64,000 bases of DNA, from contig JAQISU010000167.1 in assembly GCA_029339505.1 (NCBI GenBank), forward strand, positions 1,812,501-1,876,500, read 5' to 3'. This DNA comes from Unio delphinus. Lineage: Eukaryota > Mollusca > Bivalvia > Unionida > Unionidae. The position numbers and the translations under genes are program-made. The notes below the pieces were generated by a model. The model searched no databases. It was not told the DNA's origin and saw nothing but the letters and a program-made list of their open reading frames with translations. This document shows, piece after piece, positions 16,490-28,960 of the stretch. Position 1 is the first letter of the stretch. Each line of letters begins with the position of its first letter.

Positions 16490-17215
16490 ACAACATTTGA
16501 ATCTGATTAATGCCTTCACTAACTGATGTTATTAATACCTCTTTCCAATCTGGGGAATCCCATCATTTCAAAACTGCCATTGTAAAGCCTCGGCTGAAGA
16601 AACCAACACTTGACCATAATGATTCAAAGAACTACCGCCCAGTTTCTAATCTCCTGTTCATATAAAAAATCTTAGAAAAAGTTGTTTTAACCCAACTTGT
16701 ATCTCATTTAAATTCAAACAGTCTTTTTAGCAATGTACAGTCTGCATATCACCCTTACCACAGTAGTGAAACTACTCTTTTGAAAGTATTTAATGACATT
16801 CTCTCTGCTTTAGAAAGCATAAAGATGACAGTCCTCACCCTCCTTGATTTGTCTGCAGCATCTGACACAACAGACCATGATATATTACTTCACCGTCTCC
16901 AGTATGTATTTGGCTTTCACAATACAGCCTTACTGTGGTCCAAATCCAACTTAGTCAAAAGGACACAAATTGTATCTGTAAATGGAATACACTCCAGCCC
17001 AGTTGATAAATGTTGTGGTGTTCCATTGGGGTCTACTCTTGGACCAGTTCTCTTCATTCTATACACTCAGCCGCTCTCAAGTGTCATATATCATCCAGTG
17101 TCTCACCAATTGTATGCTGATGACACCCAAATATACAAGTCTAGCCACCCAACTGAAGTTGATGCTAACATCCAAGGAGTCAAGAGGTGCATTTTTTATA
17201 TCAAGTTAAATATGT
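16490..17215 (+). mobile_element. LINE fragment, CR1/L2-like reverse transcriptase
   Basis: A broken reverse-transcriptase reading: KNYRPVSNLLF around 16630, then LLDLSAASDTTDHDILLHRL near 16840, GVPLGSTLGPVLFILY near 17020 and the catalytic LYADDTQIYKS near 17110. A TAA interrupts it at about 16660. The 5' end and the endonuclease are missing. The motif set fits CR1/L2/Rex-type non-LTR elements. Pieces of a related element lie at 26440-26790 and 31995-32935. Confidence 0.88.
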
Positions 17216-17483
17216 TTCAACTGGCAAAAGTCACAAACAATTTACAAAATTGACATGCCAGCTAAAACTCCATGAAGTGTGCAATTAAACTTATTTAAAT
17301 ACTTTTTGTTTGAACAAACATCAGCAAAGAAAACATTGAAAAATATGGGTAATTTTACCAAAAAGAACATAGTAGATGCACACAAATTAGAGATAAGAGC
17401 GATAAGATTTTAGGAAAATGGTCATATCACATAGATCACATAACAGATAGAAAACACAGTATGTAATAATCTTTCAAACTTAC
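17216..17483. other. no feature seen
   Basis: AT-rich DNA between the LINE fragment and a possible minus-strand exon. Nothing is recognisable. Confidence 0.4.
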
Positions 17484-17531
17484 CAAAATCCTTGAAGAAC
17501 ACATCTTCTTGTGACCTTCCCTAGTTCTGAA
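17484..17531 (-). CDS. possible exon of the PIP-box gene
   Basis: A 48-bp segment bounded on the minus strand by an AG acceptor and a GTAAG donor. One frame reads SELGKVTRRCVLQGF(W), reminiscent of the start of the OB-like region in Dna2-family proteins ('CxLxGxW'). This is a weak prediction from a short piece. If correct, the gene continues leftwards, past or across the Polinton. Confidence 0.3.
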
Positions 17532-18989
17532 CTGACTATCAGCATAACTTCATGTGACTGTCTTAAAAGAAGAACTAAATAAAGCAGTATGACACAAAAG
17601 TCATCATTCTAACCTTATATAAATCTGTTTTAACCTAAAAACAAAATCTTTTCAAAAAATGAAACTGGCCATTCTTACAAATCAAGCTGCCCCGGTTATA
17701 TTACTTTTTCAAGGTTAATCCATACATGCCAAACCCTGATGAGAAAGAAGCATAATCCAAGTGGTCAAAAGCTGAATCCAGGCAGAAAAAGCATAATTCA
17801 CATATAACATGCTAAAATTTCAAATACAATAATTTATTTGCCCCTCTCGTCTTTTAACATCCTTTACTGCTTCAAGTTTTCATTTCTAGCACTTTTAGCT
17901 TTACACATACATAGACTACAATCCATCTTAAGACTTTTAGCGCCAAATATTAAAATTCTTTCCACACGGCTTGTAATAAATATCACATGATGCTGTCCTC
18001 ATGTCTTTATATTTTGAGGATTCTGTTATTTTTTGGTTTCGTTTATTTTTTGCCTTTTTCTAATCAATCTGTGAAATTATTTGAAAGGAGATATTTTTGC
18101 TCTCATAAAAGTATCAACCAAAATAAAATATACATTTTAGCGCCAAATACCTTTATACTGGTTCTGCACTAAATATGAATTAGAACAAAAGATATCTGTG
18201 CGTAAAGATTAAAAAAAAAAAACTGGTCTGTTCTCTCCTCACTAAGCCATACAGATGCTATAAATAGAATTTGAGGTCGAAAGTTTAAAGTATCATAAAT
18301 ACTCGCGTATAAGCCCATTTGCATATAAGCCAACCCTCCAACTGAACAGGTATAAACACTAAAAGTGCATGGCTGGCCCACAACTCTGAGACATCTCAAG
18401 ATGCACAAGGCAAGTTCTAATTGCATTCATTTAGGCAAATGTATATTTTTAACAAATACATATATACTTATCTCGAAGTTGGCATGCATGATTATTAAAA
18501 AGAAATGGTATAAACTTGTTTGAAAATTTATTTAATTTTCTGTTATCTTAATATTTTTGCATAAATTAGATTTGTGTATAATTTGATTGAACAATGACAA
18601 GAATTTAGTAATCGTGAGTTGCTGTAACACTACCTCTACCTTTTGACTCAATTATTGTTTGTGTATGCATTATGCATTGGAAATTTTATATCATTGTACC
18701 AGTAATTATGTTTTTACTTTAATTTGAAATTGTAAAAACCTAACTCAATAAAATGTAATCCTAGTATGACAACAAAACGAACAATCATACAGTTTAATTA
18801 AGCGCTGAAATCAGCATTACCCTTAGAGTCGAATCATGTAAACCACTGCACTAAACTTAAATATCTCCAAAATACAAGTACAATAATGGAGATTCAGAAA
18901 AATGCCTCAAAAATTATGCTAAAACCATAAAAGCTGAGTTGTTGTTTGCTTTCATGTAAGCCTGTAAACATTGTTTGATTTCCTGTATA
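17532..18989. other. probable intron, AT-rich
   Basis: No exon or named repeat stands out. ACTCGCGTATAAGCCCATTT near 18300 resembles termini of DNA transposons but has no visible partner. Confidence 0.35.
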
Positions 18990-19127
18990 CCTGTAAACAT
19001 TCACACTGTGAAGATAAAAAACTCTTGATTTTTGGAGTCACTCCACCATACATCCTGATTTCATAATCTCTTTCGATTTTGGCAGAGAACTCACGAGTGT
19101 TACATATGTCTTCAATTTTCATTTTGT
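18990..19127 (-). CDS. probable exon of the PIP-box gene
   Basis: On the minus strand a TTTAG acceptor precedes an open stretch that reads DKMKIEDICNTREFSAKIER and continues RDYEIRMYGGVTPKIKSF, ending with CAG before GTATAC. Its phase fits the exon at 19915-19961. I do not recognise the domain. Confidence 0.5.
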
Positions 19128-19914
19128 CTAAACAAGAAAAGTCCTACATGTTCTGTTGTATCACCTGTGAAATATTGTTGTGACAAAACTATTAATTTAC
19201 GAGAAAGAATTTGCGCCATTCCCATGAAAGAAACTTACACGAGTGAACACCTGGCATTTTTATACTGTATATACCCATGTTAATTACCATCATTAAATTA
19301 AAAGGAATGAAAATATATACCACACAACAAATATGTCCTCAAAAACTAATTCAGAATTTATATGTTTTATAGTAAGCAATACTAAATGCTTTACAAGTTC
19401 ACAATAAGGGAATAAGGACGGATATATGAGGGGAAAATAGCCGCTACATGTATGTTACCATGAGGCTGTCTATTTAGGTACCTTTAGAACAAAAATTTTG
19501 GAATCCGTTATTTGCCAATAAATTGTTGGTGCTTGCATAACACACAATATTGTAGAATGTGGTTTCTTTGAATTACGACAGTGCAATTTAGCAACAGCTG
19601 ACCATAATATGAAAATAGAGCACATCCTGGGGGAAACTAGAGCGCATTACAGGGAGAAACGGTGAGGGTTTTTTGTTGCAAATTTCACGAATATTGGACC
19701 AGGAAGATCTATCAATATTTAGTGAAAACAATGCTTTAAAAATGCCACAAAAAACCTCATGATTTTAGGTCTTAATATCTATTTTTTATTTAGTCTCCCT
19801 ACTTGGCTTCTGAAAAGTTCATAGGTATGCCTTACAACCAATTTTGACAAAACTACAGTAATCGTGCTAATATTATGGAATAAAAAGGCAATTACATATC
19901 AATGTAAAAATTAC
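19128..19914. other. intron, nothing recognised
   Basis: AT-rich DNA between two predicted minus-strand exons, with no repeat or gene seen. Confidence 0.35.
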
Positions 19915-19961
19915 CTCTTAATGCAAGTTTCAGGGTTTTAATGATTAACTGTCCTGTACTG
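19915..19961 (-). CDS. probable short exon of the PIP-box gene
   Basis: A 47-bp minus-strand exon between TGACAG and GTAATT reads (S)STGQLIIKTLKLALR(D). Both phases agree with the neighbouring predicted exons (20856-20942 upstream, 18990-19127 downstream), which is the main support. Confidence 0.45.
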
Positions 19962-20447
19962 CTGTCACAAATTGAAAGACAAATTCACTATCACTTGGCA
20001 CTGTGTATTGTATGAATAAACCAAGCTGCGTGACTCCCCAAATGAATGTACATAAGAAAATGAGGTACCTAAAACTCTTAACAAAAGTACATGAAGCATG
20101 GAATGTAAGTAACATTAACCTTCATTGTGGGCAAGCAAAATAAAATAGACCACAAGTTGCAATTTTTGTTGTTGAAACAAGTCAATTTTGACATCATACG
20201 ATTTACAATAAACACAAACTGTATGTGACATGAATATGTTTTCATGTGAAGTGGGTCAATGATAGTGTGAGAGACTGATCAATGACATATTTTTGTATCA
20301 AACTTCTGATAGTATATTGGATTGGATTATGACATTTATTACGATATACAGAGATGGGAAGAGTTTTAAAATCACATTGGCGTGCCATGATAAAACCATT
20401 TTGAGAACAGAGCACATATATTATCCAACTTAACTCATGGGCTAAAT
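19962..20447. other. intron, nothing recognised
   Basis: No convincing feature before the SINE at 20448. Confidence 0.35.
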
Positions 20448-20650
20448 GTGATATACTTACCTCTGTCTGCGTGGGTTCGAGTCTTGGATTTGGCCAATGT
20501 GAGTATGTGAGAATGCTTGCCAGTAGCTTCATGTGGGTCAATGGTTCTTTCCGGGATTTTCCCGGGTTCTTCCTCTACCATGCATACTGGCTGCCATGAA
20601 TAGCCTATCTAGTGCTGAAAAATGGCGTTAAACCCTACAACAACAACAGC
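20448..20650 (+). mobile_element. tRNA-derived SINE, family 1, plus strand
   Basis: The tRNA-like part is degenerate, but the B-box-like GGGTTCGAGTC and the body are clear: TTCTTTCCGGGATTTTCCCGGG, then GCTGAAAAATGGCGTTAAACCC and a (CAA)n tail. Two further copies, inverted, lie at 28010-28960 and 42528-42768. Confidence 0.75.
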
Positions 20651-20855
20651 CTGTGACATAAAATTAGATAATGCTTTCACACCCATTCTCTAATATAGTA
20701 TAAATATTTGAATTAGTTGAGCTATCATTAAATTTATTTCTAATGATGAAAATCTTGTAGAAACTATGAGAAAGCTTCATATTAAGGATATGAGTATAAA
20801 TCATGTTGATATGAACACCATTCTAAAATAAAATTTGCCTTAATACTCTTCTTAC

Positions 20856-20942
20856 CTGTTAGGATGAATCTCATTAACAACATGTCTCCCAAAAGTCGAA
20901 CATGGGGGATCACTCTGAAAGATTCCTTCCTCAGCACCATCA
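20856..20942 (-). CDS. probable exon of the PIP-box gene
   Basis: An 87-bp minus-strand exon with a TTTTACAG acceptor and a GTAAG donor. It reads (S)DGAEEGIFQSDPPCSTFGR, then HVVNEIHPN, and takes the split codon left by the large exon at 23935-25871. Phases match on both sides. The domain is not recognised with confidence. Confidence 0.55.
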
Positions 20943-21774
20943 CTGTAAAACAAACAAAAAATATGAATTTTTTAACCTTAAAATATGATTCAGTTGGAAT
21001 CTAATTATATGGTGAATCCTCATTACAAAAGAAATCACGTTAAACAATGTATAATCTTACAAATGTGATAATGTAGCCTTCTGCAACATGAAAAAGATTG
21101 GATAACATTCCATCAGGAATATATAAGAAAAAGATTACATTAAAAACCAAATCATTATACAATATTGATTCATTAAAAACCTACAGTACATAAGTGCATT
21201 TTTACAACAATAAAGGCATGCTGATATAACAATCATCATATCTAAATATTACCTGATCAACAGGAATTTTTTTTCTATACAATCGTTCTGCAACATTTGT
21301 TATCTATTTCAAAATTATTGGCTTGCACAAAAAACTTTAACATGGAGTTAACAACTGCACCAATACCACAAAACAACATCATGCTCGCAAAATTTTGCAT
21401 TTTTCATTGATGAATGACAAGACAAATAATTTTTATACTTTGAAAACTTGGACAAGGATTCTGAAGAATGGAATGGAAAGAGAAAACATTGAAGGTATAT
21501 CTAAAGTACAGAAATTTTTATTTTACCTGTTAGTGTGTCATACCTTTTCATTTTACTTTATCAAAAATGGCCAACACTATGAAAATCCTTAAAAAAACAA
21601 ACTAAAAACATTAATATAAACACTCGTATGAAAACTCCAAAACCTTCTCAGATAGAACATCATCACAGGTCACACCCCAGGGCAAAATGGTTGCCTCAAA
21701 TAACTGACTCTTACAACATGCCAGAGACATCCAGTCCAAATATAAAAGCAAAGATAAGAAAAGAATGCTATATT
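20943..21774. other. intron, nothing recognised
   Basis: AT-rich DNA without a clear gene; the small open frames here lack family resemblance. Confidence 0.35.
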
Positions 21775-22300
21775 GTACGAGATCAGAACATGTTGGAAAG
21801 ACTGATATGTGAGCTATCTTTTACAGACTGTAGGAGATCAGAACATGTTGGAAAGATTTATATGTGAGCTAAATTTTACAGACTGTAGGAGATCAGATCC
21901 TGTTGGAAAGATTTATATGTGAGCTAAATTTTACAGACTGTAGGAGATCAGAACATGTTGGAAAGACTTATATGTGAGCTATCTTTTACAGACTGTAGGA
22001 GATCAGAACATGTTGGAAAGACTGATACATGGACTATCTTTTACAGACTGTAGGAGATCAGAACATGTTGGAAAGACTGATATGTGAGCTATCTTTTACA
22101 AACTATAGGAGATCAGAACATGTTGGAAAGATTGATATGTGGGCTATCGTTTACAGACTATAGGAGATCAGAACATGTTGGAATGATTTATATGTGAGCT
22201 AAATTTTACAGACTGTAGGAGATCAGATCCTGTTGGAAAGATTTATATGTGAGCTAAATTTTACAGACTGTAGGAGATCAGATCCTGTTGGAAAGATTCT
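21775..22300. repeat. 55-bp minisatellite
   Basis: About 9.5 copies of a 55-bp unit with GTAGGAGATCAGAACATGTT and GAAAGATTTATATGTGAGCT. Sub-types (AACATG/ATCCTG; ATCTTTTACA/AAATTTTACA) alternate. Confidence 0.92.
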
Positions 22301-22806
22301 AATTTGGGCTGGCACATGATGCTATAATGGAACTGGGAAAGGAGCTTTCTGTGGATGAATAAAATTTGCTTACATTTTGCATGCATTGGAATCATATAGT
22401 GTATCTTTATTCTACAGGTAAATGTTATAGGATGATGTGGCTTAAAAGGTATGTCAACTAGCTGGTGATCTAGCTGATACAACACAGTGATGCTGACCTT
22501 ATACCTTCTCGTTTTGAAAACTCCCCCATTCCAGTTGGTTAGTGTATCACTGCTGGTGTACCATTGGTTGCTCACCTCAAATCTGGCAGCCGTTCTCTGT
22601 TAGATGAATTATGTTGATGTCATGATCTGCCTATACTGTAAATGTTCATAGTCTGCCTATACTGTAAATGTTCATGTACTGACAAAATGTAAAATGTCTT
22701 TTAAGTTTTGAAAGTTACCAGTCTCAACATCAAAGACTGTAAGAAGCCAACATTTTAGGACACCCTCAGTAGAAGTAAAGGCAACCCTTTGCAGGAACCT
22801 AATCTA
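22301..22806. other. intron, nothing firm
   Basis: A short direct repeat (CTGCCTATACTGTAAATGTTCAT twice, near 22629-22675) is the only structure I see. Confidence 0.35.
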
Positions 22807-22919
22807 CATAATCCCAAAACCATTGAGAGCCAAATGAGTTTACATGATCCCAAAACCATTGAGAGCCAAATGAGTCTACATGATCCCAAAACCATTGAGA
22901 GCCAAATGAGTCTATATGA
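22807..22919. repeat. 36-bp tandem repeat, three copies
   Basis: Three copies of a unit with CATGATCCCAAAACCATTGA, almost identical. Confidence 0.9.
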
Positions 22920-23492
22920 GACTGAATCATAACTCTTGTCCAGCTTTTCTACACATACAGTTGTCATTAGAAACGAGACTTCGAAACAAAACAAAAGTAC
23001 TGGAAGAAATGGTTACAGAAAGCCCAGAAGTGAATAATTTGCTACTACCAGCCCAATCAATTCTGCTTTATAAAGAAGCAAGAAATCTTCTTTCCAAATA
23101 TGTGAAATTAAAAAAGTGTCTGGCTAGCCACAAAAGTGTGGCCTTAAAAAGGAAAATACTTCAAGGATTAGAAATTGATATATGCCAGAGAATCACAAAT
23201 TCTCCTGATTTTGTCAGTGCTTGTAAAAATTTCCTCTGAAAAGCCTCAAAACCATGAGGACACTGTACCAAGCATATGTCATCTATTTACTCACCTACAT
23301 GAAATATATGAGACTAAAAGAGAATTCAAAGTAAGAATAAAAAAGCACTTGAGAAATATCCCTAATCATATAGAGTCCCTTGTGTCTAATAATTTTAATT
23401 TATTGGACCACAACACAGATTGTGTTAAATATCAGATAATAGAAATTATTACATCTGATCCAGAGCTCTCTAGTAGCTCCATTTTTAGATAG
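22920..23492 (+). pseudogene. unrecognised coding remnant in two frames
   Basis: Two plus-strand frames overlap: one to about 23239 (LLSKYVKLKKCLASHKSVAL) and one from about 23230 to 23492 (KREFKVRIKKHLRNIPNHIE). Both have the look of real helical protein, and one continues where the other stops, as if a frameshift split a single sequence. It lies antisense in an intron of the PIP-box gene. I cannot name it. A retrocopied gene or transposon fragment would fit. Confidence 0.4.
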
Positions 23493-23934
23493 AAAACTTA
23501 ATTGGATATACCAGTTACACGCTCTACAGCTGGAAAGGTAACATCTTGGTTTAAATGGGAGTTGTCATTTTTAATTTGCCACCACATTACAAATTACAAG
23601 CTGATTCTCAATGTACAATGTACAGTACAATCCTTACTTTTGATTGGCTAGTACCAACAGTAACTTAAACTGTACACAGTGCAGCATTAAGTACAACAAT
23701 ATGGGTGTAGGGGGTACCACTATCACCAATTCAATAGGTTTAAAACATTTATTTAAAGCTACGTTGGTTTTCATCAGGCATAATTTATGACCTTTATCTG
23801 GAGCACTTAATATCAGATAAACACATTGTTCTGACGATCAACGAAGATAAATAGTGAAACATCCACAGTGTATTGCCATCACTGCTAAGCTGAAACCTTT
23901 AACCTTAATTACCACATAGTGAATAAACACAAAC
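23493..23934. other. intron next to the large exon
   Basis: No feature is recognised apart from the splice donor (GTTTGT on the minus strand) at its right edge. Confidence 0.35.
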
Positions 23935-25871
23935 CTTTTTCTATTATGCTGCTCGCAAAGATTTTCATCTAAAGCCATATCCATCCAGCTATCATTCTGC
24001 ATGGAAAGGTCTGAGATGTCCATTTCATCTACAACTTCACTGGATGCCATTTTTGTATGAGATCCTTCTAGTTGTGTGTGATAGGTTTCTATTATATGCT
24101 GGTCCAATAAGTCTGTCATATGTTCTTGAGATGGGGGTGGAGTTGTTATACATTCTGATTGATGACTCGCTTTTCCTGAATCACATTCTTTCTTTGATGG
24201 CAAATTTATGGCCTCGATGTTTTTTAAAACATTTGAACAGTCTGTCCAGGTTGAGCTTGCATGCAAATTACCCGTTATACAGCTGTCATTTTCACTCTGA
24301 CTTACTTGTAATCTTCTGTCATTTTCACTTGAAGTTATACTGCTGACAGTATCATAGACTCCATTGAGATTTATATCATTTTTAACAGTATTCAATTCGT
24401 AATTTTCTGTTAAAAATGGTGATTTTTTGGGTTTTTCTGAAGGTAATAATTCTTGACTTACATCTGTGCTGTATTCTGATGAATGTAAATTTACATTAGC
24501 ATGAATGCCAAGTTTAGAAAAATAGGATTCATCCAAATCTGTCCATTCAGGAACAGCATTGGCATTTTCGCTTGATGAACTCTTTACTATTTTCCTTGGA
24601 TTTAAGCTAACAGCAATGGCATTTTCACTTGATGAATTCTTTATTTTTCTCCTTGGATTTAAGCTAACATACTGAGGGGACTCTGACTTATCTATGGTGT
24701 GCAGCTCTTTAAGTAAATCACCTAAAACTTCATCATTGTTCACACTGACATCTGTCTTGTCTTTCTCCAATGTATTCACACCTCCTGACATCAACTGGTA
24801 CTTAATCATTTTTTCATCAAATCGGGTTGGTTTGTTTTTTAATTGCCTAACTTGCAAATGTTTTTCACTGTCTTTTATACCAGGTTTTGGATCTGGTTGA
24901 ACATCAAAAGAAGGAAAATCAAGCTTTTTAGTTATAGCACTCTGCACTCCATGATTAATGTAAACATTAGCATATGGATTTCTCTTGGTGTCTGGAGAAA
25001 TACCTCGTTTTGCCATTCTTTTCACTGTAGGAGCTGATGTTCCATCTTGATATATTTTTGTAGGCGTTTCACCACTTGTATTGGTCTTGCAGTCATTTTC
25101 ATTACACGTACGAACAGCTGATAAATCTATATTTATAGGTGGCGGATCACCATCTTTAGCCTTCATACTTTTCTCATTATTGATTTGTTCATCATAGGAA
25201 TCCGAAGAAAATGTTACAGAAACTCCCAATGTTCCTTTGGATGCTCTTTTCTTGCATAGCTTAAGCATTTTTAGCCTATCTCTGTTTTCCTTGGCCTGTT
25301 GAATTGGATTCATAAAGAGAGAATTCCTACTACACAAAAAACTTCTCCCAAGTATTGGAGGCTTCTTGTCAGTTCTTGAAAAAAGAGAGCATGAATCTGG
25401 CGTATCAGGTATCATGTCACAATCTTTTTGGTATTTTTTGCTTCCATCTATTGGTGATACAGCAGGTGAGAGTAGTTGCCCTTTGGCAGATGGAGACACT
25501 AGAGTTGTTTCCAGCTGAGTATTACAAATAATCTCATTTTCAATATCTTCCACAAGAATTGGTCTTCCTAATAAATTTATATTTTGCTTTAATAATGATT
25601 CTTCCAGATCAACAGCTACTGTGGAGGAGGGTGTTTTAAAACTAGAACTTCCTTTGTCTGTAGATGCGTAAACGTTTGGGCTCTGTCCTGAAGATTTACT
25701 GTGTGATGCTTCCTTGTTGGAGTTAGAACCTGTGCAGATAACTGGATTTCTTTCCTTGGAAGGTCTACCACTCTCCGTCTTATCTCCATGTTTCGTGAAA
25801 AGAACACTGATTGAATTACCTGATTGGTTAGGCTGGAAAAAGCTAGAGATTTTCTTTTGATTGCCATCTTC
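23935..25871 (-). CDS. large exon of a PIP-box protein (possible replication/repair factor)
   Basis: A single open frame of about 645 codons, bounded by TTATTAAAG at the 5' side and GTTTGT at the 3' side. Just inside its start it encodes QKKISSFFQP, a textbook PCNA-interacting peptide (Q-x-x-I-x-x-F-F). The rest is Ser/Asn/Lys-rich and probably disordered, with internal duplication (SLNPRRKIKNSSSENA and SLNPRKIVKSSSSENA) and an acidic EWTDLDESYF segment. The protein would bind the sliding clamp at replication or repair sites. Dna2-like or another nuclease/helicase factor is possible from weak downstream exons; I cannot confirm it. It joins the first coding exon at 29426-29458 in frame. Confidence 0.75.
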
Positions 25872-26440
25872 CTTTAATAAGAAAAAAAGGAAACATTTTT
25901 TGTTTCAATTATGACATTTTTAGTAATTAAAAAGAAAGAATAGTTTATTGTTAAAAGGCAATGAATGGTATGTCAATATTTTTTCCAAACATTCTGAGTA
26001 TAAGACTGAAACTAAAGTTAATAGCATCCAATCAAAGCCCAAGCTGAGATATATTTCAAGTTCAGTGACATCTGAAATGTATGGAGATAACAAAAGATCC
26101 AGGAACCAAGATCATTAACCTGACTGACACCTGCAGCCAGAAGTTCACAAATAAAACTGGATCAGTATGATGTACTCTGATTAAGGTGATTACACATTAA
26201 GACATTTCCATCACTTGTCTTCTGTCAATAAAATTTTGTTTTGTTAAATAAAGTTGCTTTTGTTTTCTTTCTTTTTTAGTACTGCTGCTATTTTTTATAG
26301 CTGACTGACTGATTTGTATTTGATTTGTATCTGCTATTGTTTATGGATGACTGACTGATTTGTATATATTTGAAATGTGCTAAAATTTAGAAAATCCTCT
26401 TGACTGTTTATGTTTAAAAGTCAAATAAAAGGACTTTCTA
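25872..26440. other. intron, AT-rich
   Basis: Nothing firm; a repeated word GACTGACTGATTTGTAT occurs near 26300 and 26350. Confidence 0.35.
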
Positions 26441-26790
26441 TTTTTAGTAATGGTGGCCTCCTCCTTCCCGCTGCTCTGTACCCTAAACTGGCTATCCATT
26501 TGATCCAGAATCAAACACAATATTTGTTCTCTATGCTATATTTCAATGATGGACTCCAGTACATCATACCTATCTAGCCTCACCCACATGTATATGCCAA
26601 CAAGATACTTAAGCTCCTCTTCTGACAATTGTATACTCATCATTCCCACTATGAAAATGAAGTCATATGGACAATGTTCTTTTGCATTCCAGGGCACAGC
26701 AACATGGAATGAATTGCCCATTGAAATTAGACACAAAGACAGTGATACCTTTCAAAAGTGCTCTTAAAACTGCTTTTTCGACTACAAAAG
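26441..26790 (+). mobile_element. LINE 3'-end fragment
   Basis: The plus-strand frame 26546-26767 encodes the end of a LINE ORF2: KSYGQCSFAFQGTATWNELP followed by IEIRH, as in CR1/L2-type elements. The same end, in opposite orientation and with other changes, is at 31995-32935. Confidence 0.8.
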
Positions 26791-26940
26791 TCCTCATTAT
26801 TATTATTAATCCTTGGCTCTCAAGGACTTGAGGTTAGGCATCAAATAAATATGAAATTTTGTATATGTGCAATCCCCCATGATATGGCTAACTTCTCCAT
26901 GTCTCACACCTTTTAATTATCAGTTCTTATCTGTTCACTG

Positions 26941-27235
26941 CTCCATTGGTCAAGTTGAAAGAGCATCCGTTTTGGATGCAGGAGGTCGTGGATTCGATTC
27001 CTGTCCAAGTCATATCAAAGACTTACAAAAATGGTACTAACAGATTCCATGATAGGAGCTCATCATTATGAGGTTAGTGCTAGGACTGGTCAGAATAATG
27101 TGACTGGGTGGGACATCATGCTACATGTCTGCGACATGATGCCCCAGTGGTAGACATCACTATAAACTGTCACATTGCAGACATTGTAGCGATATGATTA
27201 AAACTACGTTAAAAATCATAATCACACTTCACACA
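26941..27235 (+). mobile_element. tRNA-derived SINE, family 2, plus strand
   Basis: The head resembles a tRNA (GGTCAAGTTGAAAGAGCATC, B-box-like GGATTCGATTCC). The body contains GGGACATCATGCTACATGTC and ends AAATCATAATCACAC. Another copy is at 37263-37490 and an inverted degenerate one at 58800-59190. It is not a functional tRNA: no acceptor stem pairs. Confidence 0.75.
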
Positions 27236-27284
27236 CACTCTTATCTGTGCATCCCCATAACAATTATCAAGTTTACCTATTGTC

Positions 27285-27960
27285 ATTAGAGCATTAAATC
27301 TAACAATATACGTATTGTCACTACAGCATTAAATCTAATGATATACCTATTGTCACCAAAGAATTAAATCTAACAATATACCTATTGTCATTAGAGCATT
27401 AAATCTAATGATATACCTATTGTCACCAAAGAATTAAATCTAACAATATACCTATTGTCATTAGAGCATTAAATCTAATGATATACCTATTGTCACCAAA
27501 GAATTAAATCTAACAATATACCTATTGTCATTAGAATATTAAATCTAACAATATACCTATTGTCATTAGAGCATTAAATCTAATGATATACCTATTGTCA
27601 CCAAAGAATTAAATCTAACAATATACCTATTGTCATTAGAATATTAAATCTAACAATATACCTATTGTCATTAGAGCATTAAATCTAATGATATACCTAT
27701 TGTCACCAAAGAATTAAATCTAACAATATACCTATTGTCATTAGAATATTAAATCTAACAATATACCTATTGTCATTAGAATATTAAATCTAACAATATA
27801 CCTATTGTCATTAGAGCATTAAATCTAATGATATACCTATTGTCACCAGAGAATTAAATCTAACAATATACCTATTGTCACCAGAGAATTAAATCTAACA
27901 ATATACCTATTGTCATTAGAATATTAAATCTAACAATATAACTATTGTCATTAGAACATT
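27285..27960. repeat. 35-bp minisatellite, about 19 copies
   Basis: Units carry AATATACCTATTGTCATTAG and TTAAATCTAA. Two sub-types (CATTAGAGCATT and CACCAAAGAATT) alternate in higher-order pairs. Confidence 0.93.
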
Positions 27961-28007
27961 AAAAGCTGGTCACTTTCTCCTCCTCTTGAAAGCAATGTCT
28001 CACTAAT

Positions 28008-28960
28008 GTCATTGTTGTTGTAGGGTTTAACGCCATTTTTCAGCACACGATAGGCTATACATGGTGGCCAGTATTATTGGTGGAGGAAGAACCCGGGAAA
28101 ACCCCCAGAAAGAACCACCGATTAGTGATGGGAATCGGTCAGAAATTCATAATCGGTTCCCGTTTACCAACTGATCATCGATTATAATCGGTTACTAAGA
28201 GCAAATTTAAATTTTTGTTAAACAGTTATATCTTTGATCAAGAGTTCAATATGTTTATAAATGTACAGGACTAATCTCTTTTAATGACATGTATACTTTA
28301 ACCTGACAATAATATTACATTATGTGTTACTTTTGTTCTACAACTTTGTTAAATGACTCATTTTTTTTTATGGCTGATCTGTCATATTAACTGAAATACT
28401 GCTACAATCCCCCAAAATTCTTTCATTCACATGTGATGTGTCTATAATTTAAAGTATAGCAGGACATATTTTTCTTGTTTGTCATTGTTTATAAATACTA
28501 CAAAAGATGTTGCAATTTGACTGAAACAAATGAACAAAATGTGTTCAAATGTATTCACTCAACAATTTAAGAACTTGACCATGTATTAATGACTTTATGT
28601 TCCTAATTATGAATCATATGGTTTCATATTTGTAGTTGTGAAGGGAATTAATAAATTTCGGTTCAACTTTAGTGGCTGGGAGTTTTACTAACCTCTGCTT
28701 TGCATACACCTAAAAAGTAGTCTCCCTTTACACACAATCGATTATGGCATTCACAATCGATTATCTGCTCAACCAACTGATGATCGATTATAATCGATAA
28801 TTGGAACAACACTACCACCAACCCACGAGAAGTTACTGGCAAGCTTTCTCACATAACTACATTAGCCGAATCTTAGACTCGAACACACACAGACAGAGGT
28901 GAGATGGCAGCGATCCATAACGGAAAGCGCTTTAGACCATTCGGCCACTCTGGACCCCAT
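28008..28960 (-). mobile_element. SINE family 1, minus strand, split by an insertion
   Basis: Its two halves (28008-28121 and 28814-28960) match the uninterrupted copy at 42528-42768. Read on the minus strand the head is tRNA-Ser/Leu-like (GGCCGAATGGTC... TGTTCGAGTC). The insertion at 28122-28813 separates AAGAACCACC from ACCACCAACCC. Confidence 0.82.
28122..28813. mobile_element. hAT-type non-autonomous insertion inside the SINE
   Basis: About 692 bp. Imperfect terminal inverted repeats (TTAGTGATGGGAATCGG at left, AGTGTTGTTCCAATTATCG reversed at right) continue into inverted AT-rich motifs (GATCATCGATTATAATCG). It is flanked by ACCACCGA / ACCACCAA, an 8-bp duplication with one change, as for hAT elements. 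No open frame. Confidence 0.75.

Noticed and set aside
26955..27015. Possible tRNA gene
   Set aside because: A- and B-box-like words are present but no acceptor stem or anticodon arm pairs, and the body matches other SINE copies.
27285..27960. Possible CRISPR-like array
   Set aside because: Units are directly adjacent with no unique spacers, and the context is eukaryotic. It is a minisatellite. The same applies to the other arrays.
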